64,000 nt of DNA from Methylobacillus flagellatus KT (lineage in GTDB: Bacteria > Pseudomonadota > Gammaproteobacteria > Burkholderiales > Methylophilaceae): contig NC_007947.1 of NCBI RefSeq assembly GCF_000013705.1, positions 1,736,001 to 1,800,000 on the forward strand, read 5' to 3'. This document shows positions 60,982-64,000 of this stretch, in pieces. How positions within the stretch are numbered: the stretch's first letter is position 1; every line of letters begins with the position of its first letter. The notes beneath the pieces are model-generated. The model made no database searches. It saw nothing but the letters and a program-made list of their open reading frames with translations, and was not told the origin of the DNA. Made by a program: the position numbers and the translations under genes.

Positions 60982-62175
60982 CTAGGGCAATGCGTGAAAT
61001 TCTTCCACCAGTTCACGATTCTCGCCCTCGATCAACTTGCGGGAGTTCTTGTCGTTGCGGAACAAGATAGGCTGCGCTTGCAGATAGGGATTTTGCGCGT
61101 TGGCGATGGCTTCGTCGATCAAATGCCGGTGCGGTGACTTAGTGCACACCGGGTCGGCCGCCTCGGCGTCTCCTGAGAGCAGGAAGGCCTGGCAGCGGCA
61201 GCCGCCGAGGTCCTTCTCTTTTTCAGGGCAGCTGCGGCAGGGTTCTTTCATCCAGTCGTCGCCACGGTATTGATTGAAGGCGGGTGACTCTTCCCATGCC
61301 CATTTCAAGCCATTAGCCTTGACGTTGGGAAAGCTCATATTGGGCAACACCCGCGCCGAGTGGCATGGCAGCACGTCGCCATTGGCGGTGACAATCATGA
61401 ACACCTCGCCCCAGCCGTTCATGCATTTCTTGGGACGGTTGGAGAAATAATCGGGGACCACGAAGAATATCTTCATTTTGTTGCCGACTTTTTCACGGAA
61501 AGCATTGGTGATGGCCTCGGCCTCGTCAATCTGCTCCTTGGTTGGCATGAGCTGGCTGCGGTTGACCAGGGACCAGCCATAGTACTGGGTATTCGCCAGT
61601 TCGACGAAATCCGCCCCCAGCGCTTCCGCCATCTCGAGGATTTCCTTGACGTGCTTGATGTTGAAACGGTGGATCACGACGTTGAGCACCATGGGATAGC
61701 CGTGCTCCTTGATCATGGCCGCCACTTTTTTCTTCAGCTCGAAGGTGCGGGTGCCGGTAATGAAGTTGTTGATTTCCTCGGTGATGTCGTGCATGGAAAG
61801 CTGGATATGGTCCAGCCCGCCGGCCTTGAAGGCGCTGATGCGCTTTTCGGTGAGGCCTACGCCGGAGGTAATGAGGTTGGTGTAATACCCAAGGCTGCTG
61901 GCCTCGGCAACAATGTCCTCAATATCGTCCCGCAAGAGCGGCTCACCGCCGGAAATGCCCAGTTGCAACGCGCCGAGCTTGCGCGCATCGCGCAAGACTT
62001 GTATCCATTGCTCGGTGCTCAGCTCGTTCTTGGTGTGCTTATCATAATCGGTGGGGTTGTAGCAGAAGGCGCAATGCAAGGGGCAGCGGTACGTCACCTC
62101 GGCCAACAGCCACAAGGGCTGGGTGTTGGTCTTGGAGGCGGCAACGCCGTTGTTTTGTTGAATCGGTGTACTCAT
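60982..62175 (-). CDS. pqqE: PQQ biosynthesis radical-SAM enzyme PqqE
   Basis: About 397 residues. Radical-SAM cluster motif 'YRCPLHCAFCYNP', then a C-terminal SPASM region 'CRSCPEKEKDLGGCRCQAF' holding auxiliary Fe-S ligands. It forms the Glu-Tyr carbon-carbon bond on the PqqA peptide, with PqqD as carrier. Start ATG 62175 has GGAAGGAG 9 bp upstream; the frame extends to 62217. Last in the visible pqqBCDE order. Confidence 0.96.
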   Translation of the reverse strand: MSTPIQQNNGVAASKTNTQPLWLLAEVTYRCPLHCAFCYNPTDYDKHTKNELSTEQWIQVLRDARKLGALQLGISGGEPLLRDDIEDIVAEASSLGYYTNLITSGVGLTEKRISAFKAGGLDHIQLSMHDITEEINNFITGTRTFELKKKVAAMIKEHGYPMVLNVVIHRFNIKHVKEILEMAEALGADFVELANTQYYGWSLVNRSQLMPTKEQIDEAEAITNAFREKVGNKMKIFFVVPDYFSNRPKKCMNGWGEVFMIVTANGDVLPCHSARVLPNMSFPNVKANGLKWAWEESPAFNQYRGDDWMKEPCRSCPEKEKDLGGCRCQAFLLSGDAEAADPVCTKSPHRHLIDEAIANAQNPYLQAQPILFRNDKNSRKLIEGENRELVEEFHALP

Positions 62176-62228
62176 GTTTTTTGCTCCTTCCGCAATGCGC
62201 CTGCCACAGGCCGCCAATTGAGCGTTAA

Positions 62229-62549
62229 TTAAGCACGTTTTTCCAGCCAGGCCTTTTCCACCGCCAGGTCCAGCATGGCGATCACGTCGGACTCAATGTC
62301 CCCCACGTCAGGAAAAGCGGCCCGCACATCGGCCACGATATCAGCGACGCTGCGCCGGCCATCCACACGCTTGATGACTTCGCCCGCCCCGCCGTTGAGT
62401 TTGATCATGCCCTCAGGAAACAGCAGCACGTAGCATTGTTGGGCCTCTTCCCACTGGAATCGGTAATGACGTGCGATGGCATAGACATCGCCCGCGGAGA
62501 CGACACGGGCGTGATGGACCTTATCGTGGCTGTCTGAGATAGTCGACAT
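62229..62549 (-). CDS. pqqD: PQQ peptide chaperone PqqD
   Basis: A 106-residue PqqD: '[25 protein letters not shown]' (key parts [19 protein letters not shown]) followed by a winged-helix-like '[19 protein letters not shown]'. It presents PqqA to PqqE. The start lies 29 bp inside the end of pqqC with an AAGGTAGA site, so the genes are coupled. Confidence 0.94.
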   Translation of the reverse strand: MSTISDSHDKVHHARVVSAGDVYAIARHYRFQWEEAQQCYVLLFPEGMIKLNGGAGEVIKRVDGRRSVADIVADVRAAFPDVGDIESDVIAMLDLAVEKAWLEKRA

Positions 62550-63273
62550 GTTGTTCTACCTTGATGTTGGTTGAGGCAAGCATAATGGCATCGGCAATGA
62601 CCCACAGCACATCCAGCTTGAATTGCAGAATATCCAGTGCCTTTTCTTGCAATTCACGGCTCTGGCTGAAGTAATCCAGGGTCACGGCGAGCCCTTGCTC
62701 GACATCGCGCCTGGCTTCGGTCAGGCGCTTCTTGAAATAGGTCAGGCCCTCTTCCTTAACCCAGGGATACATGCTGGGCCAGGAGCTGATGCGCTGTTGA
62801 TGGATGTGCGGCGCAAACAGTTCGGTCAGAGAGGAACAGACGGCCTCCTGCCAAGGGCGCTGCTTGGCGAAATTGACATAGGCATCCACTGCGAACCTGA
62901 CACCGGGCGCGACAAACTTGAGGGACGTCACGTCCTCGCGACTCAGGCCGACTGCCTGGCCGAGCTGTATCCACGCCTCGATGCCACCGACGTTATTTGC
63001 ATCCCCGTCATGGTCAATGATGCGTTGGATCCATCCCTTACGGATTTCCTTGTCCGGGCAGTTGGACAGAATGGCCGCATCCTTTTGCGGGATGCTGATC
63101 TGGTAATAAAAGCGGTTGGCGACCCAGCACTGCAATTGCTCGCGGGTGAGCTTGCCTTCATACATCATCACGTGGAACGGGTGGTAGATATGGTATCCCC
63201 TACCCTTGTCGCGCAGCTTCTGCTCGAACTCTTCGCGTGTCCAGGGAATATTATCTGTCAGTGGTGCATTCAT
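62521..63273 (-). CDS. pqqC: Pyrroloquinoline-quinone synthase PqqC
   Basis: A 250-residue cofactor-less oxidase performing the final ring closure and eight-electron oxidation. Typical segments: '[20 protein letters not shown]' (active-site His), '[19 protein letters not shown]', '[17 protein letters not shown]' and '[12 protein letters not shown]'. Full length; 11 bp from pqqB. Confidence 0.96.
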
Positions 63274-63284
63274 CTCGCTCGCTC

Positions 63285-64000
63285 CTAGAGAATAATGTCC
63301 ATGCCGTCGTAGGCGACCTCGATACCGCGCCTGGTCAATTCAACACGTTCGGCAGAATCTTCCCGCAGTATGGGGTTGGTGTTATTGATATGGATCAGCA
63401 CGCGCCGCGCACCGGGATAGCCATCCAGCACCTCCATCATGCCGCCGGGGCCGGACTGCGGGTTATGGCCGATGTCGCGAGCCTTCTTGCTCATGAGGCC
63501 CATGTCGAGCATCTCGGTATCCGTCCAGAACGTACCATCCACCATGATGCAGTCTGCCTGCTCCATCAGAGCGGGCAGGTGGGGCTCGATCTCGCCCAGC
63601 CCGGGTGCATAGAATGCCTTCTTGCCGTTATTGAGGTCTTCGATCAGCACGCCGATGGTATCGCCCGGATGGGGATCGTGACGGTGCGGGGAATACGGCG
63701 GCGCAGCACTTTTCAGGGCAACGGCGGTAAAGCGTAAGCCAGGCGCGTGCTCAACGCTGAAACTGTGTTTCCCGTCAATTGGGATGTCGTGGCGGTTCAC
63801 GCCGCAATAATGATCGAGAATGTTGAGCAAGGGGTTGCCGGTGGTCAGGTCCTGGTACACCATGTCGGTACAGTAAATCTCGCGCTTGACCTGGCCCTCG
63901 CGTAGCATCAGGAGACCCGTCGTATGGTCGATTTGTGCATCGATCAGCACGATGCCCACGATCCCGCTATCGCGGATCGCGCGGCCGGGTTGCAATGGGG
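63285..64000 (-). CDS. pqqB: PQQ biosynthesis protein PqqB, 5' end outside the window
   Basis: C-terminal part of about 238 residues of the metallo-beta-lactamase-fold PqqB; the frame runs open off the right edge, so roughly the first 65 residues are missing. Seen: '[25 protein letters not shown]' (key part [14 protein letters not shown]), '[17 protein letters not shown]', '[13 protein letters not shown]' and '[12 protein letters not shown]'. PqqB hydroxylates the tyrosine ring of the PqqA-derived dipeptide. pqqA is expected upstream beyond the window. Confidence 0.95.
   Translation of the reverse strand, partial: PLQPGRAIRDSGIVGIVLIDAQIDHTTGLLMLREGQVKREIYCTDMVYQDLTTGNPLLNILDHYCGVNRHDIPIDGKHSFSVEHAPGLRFTAVALKSAAPPYSPHRHDPHPGDTIGVLIEDLNNGKKAFYAPGLGEIEPHLPALMEQADCIMVDGTFWTDTEMLDMGLMSKKARDIGHNPQSGPGGMMEVLDGYPGARRVLIHINNTNPILREDSAERVELTRRGIEVAYDGMDIIL

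Noticed and set aside
1..64000. CRISPR arrays, insertion sequences, prophage, rRNA genes
   Set aside because: No regularly spaced repeats, transposase, integrase, phage structural or rRNA sequences were seen on reading the window.

Overview
The window fits a betaproteobacterial methylotroph of the family Methylophilaceae, close to Methylobacillus. It carries RuMP-cycle genes (hexulose-6-phosphate synthase, hexulose-6-phosphate isomerase, transaldolase), a formaldehyde-activating enzyme, most of the archaeal-type tetrahydromethanopterin (H4MPT)/methylofuran formaldehyde oxidation pathway, and pqqBCDE for the methanol dehydrogenase cofactor. Genus-level placement rests on recognised protein families and was not tested by a search.

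Layout. 1-5945 (minus): housekeeping run, rodZ-like N-terminus, pilF, rlmN, ndk, rlmB, rnr. 5939-8606: two leucine tRNAs (CAG and UAG) flanking and preceding a small islet of orphan genes in mostly non-coding DNA. 8914-15133 (plus): outer-membrane factor, adaptor and heavy-metal-type RND pump, a small exported protein and a SugE/Gdx SMR transporter. 15145-25623 (minus): an apparently complete Tad/Flp pilus locus (flp, tadV, tadE, rcpC, rcpA, tadZ, tadA, tadB, tadC, tadD-like TPR, small exported protein, tadG) behind one good promoter.

25856-45414 is the C1 core. A minus-strand cluster (ATP-grasp MfnD-like, MfnF-like, pabB, MfnE-like, pterin carbinolamine dehydratase) with a divergent HisA-like gene looks devoted to methylofuran and pterin cofactor synthesis. 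Next come fae, hxlB, hxlA and tal, several with their own promoters or terminators. Then mtdB, an ATP-grasp gene, mch, orf7 (RimK-like) and orf5 (CitG-like) form a minus-strand run headed by the beta-RFAP synthase gene. The plus-strand fhcBADC operon diverges from it. Together these genes take formaldehyde either into hexulose phosphate (assimilation) or onto H4MPT, methenyl-H4MPT, formyl-H4MPT, formyl-methylofuran and formate (oxidation), and make the two cofactors.

45600-49152: an OmpA-like lipoprotein, a decayed DUF697/GTPase pseudogene, yigZ and a HerA-like ATPase. 49230-60930: sulfate assimilation (cysB divergent from a TauE-like permease, cysI, DUF934, cysD, cysN) with cysH displaced downstream beyond fdxA, fabV, an MFS exporter and cfa. 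60982-64000 (minus): pqqE, pqqD, pqqC and a pqqB running off the window edge.

The main points for a second look are: a perfect 9-bp dyad filling the fae promoter spacer; the beta-RFAP synthase gene, whose conserved N-terminus lies upstream of any normal start codon; the methylofuran cluster with a HisA-like enzyme whose reaction I cannot assign; and the multi-frameshift GTPase pseudogene. I saw no CRISPR array, insertion sequence, prophage or rRNA gene.
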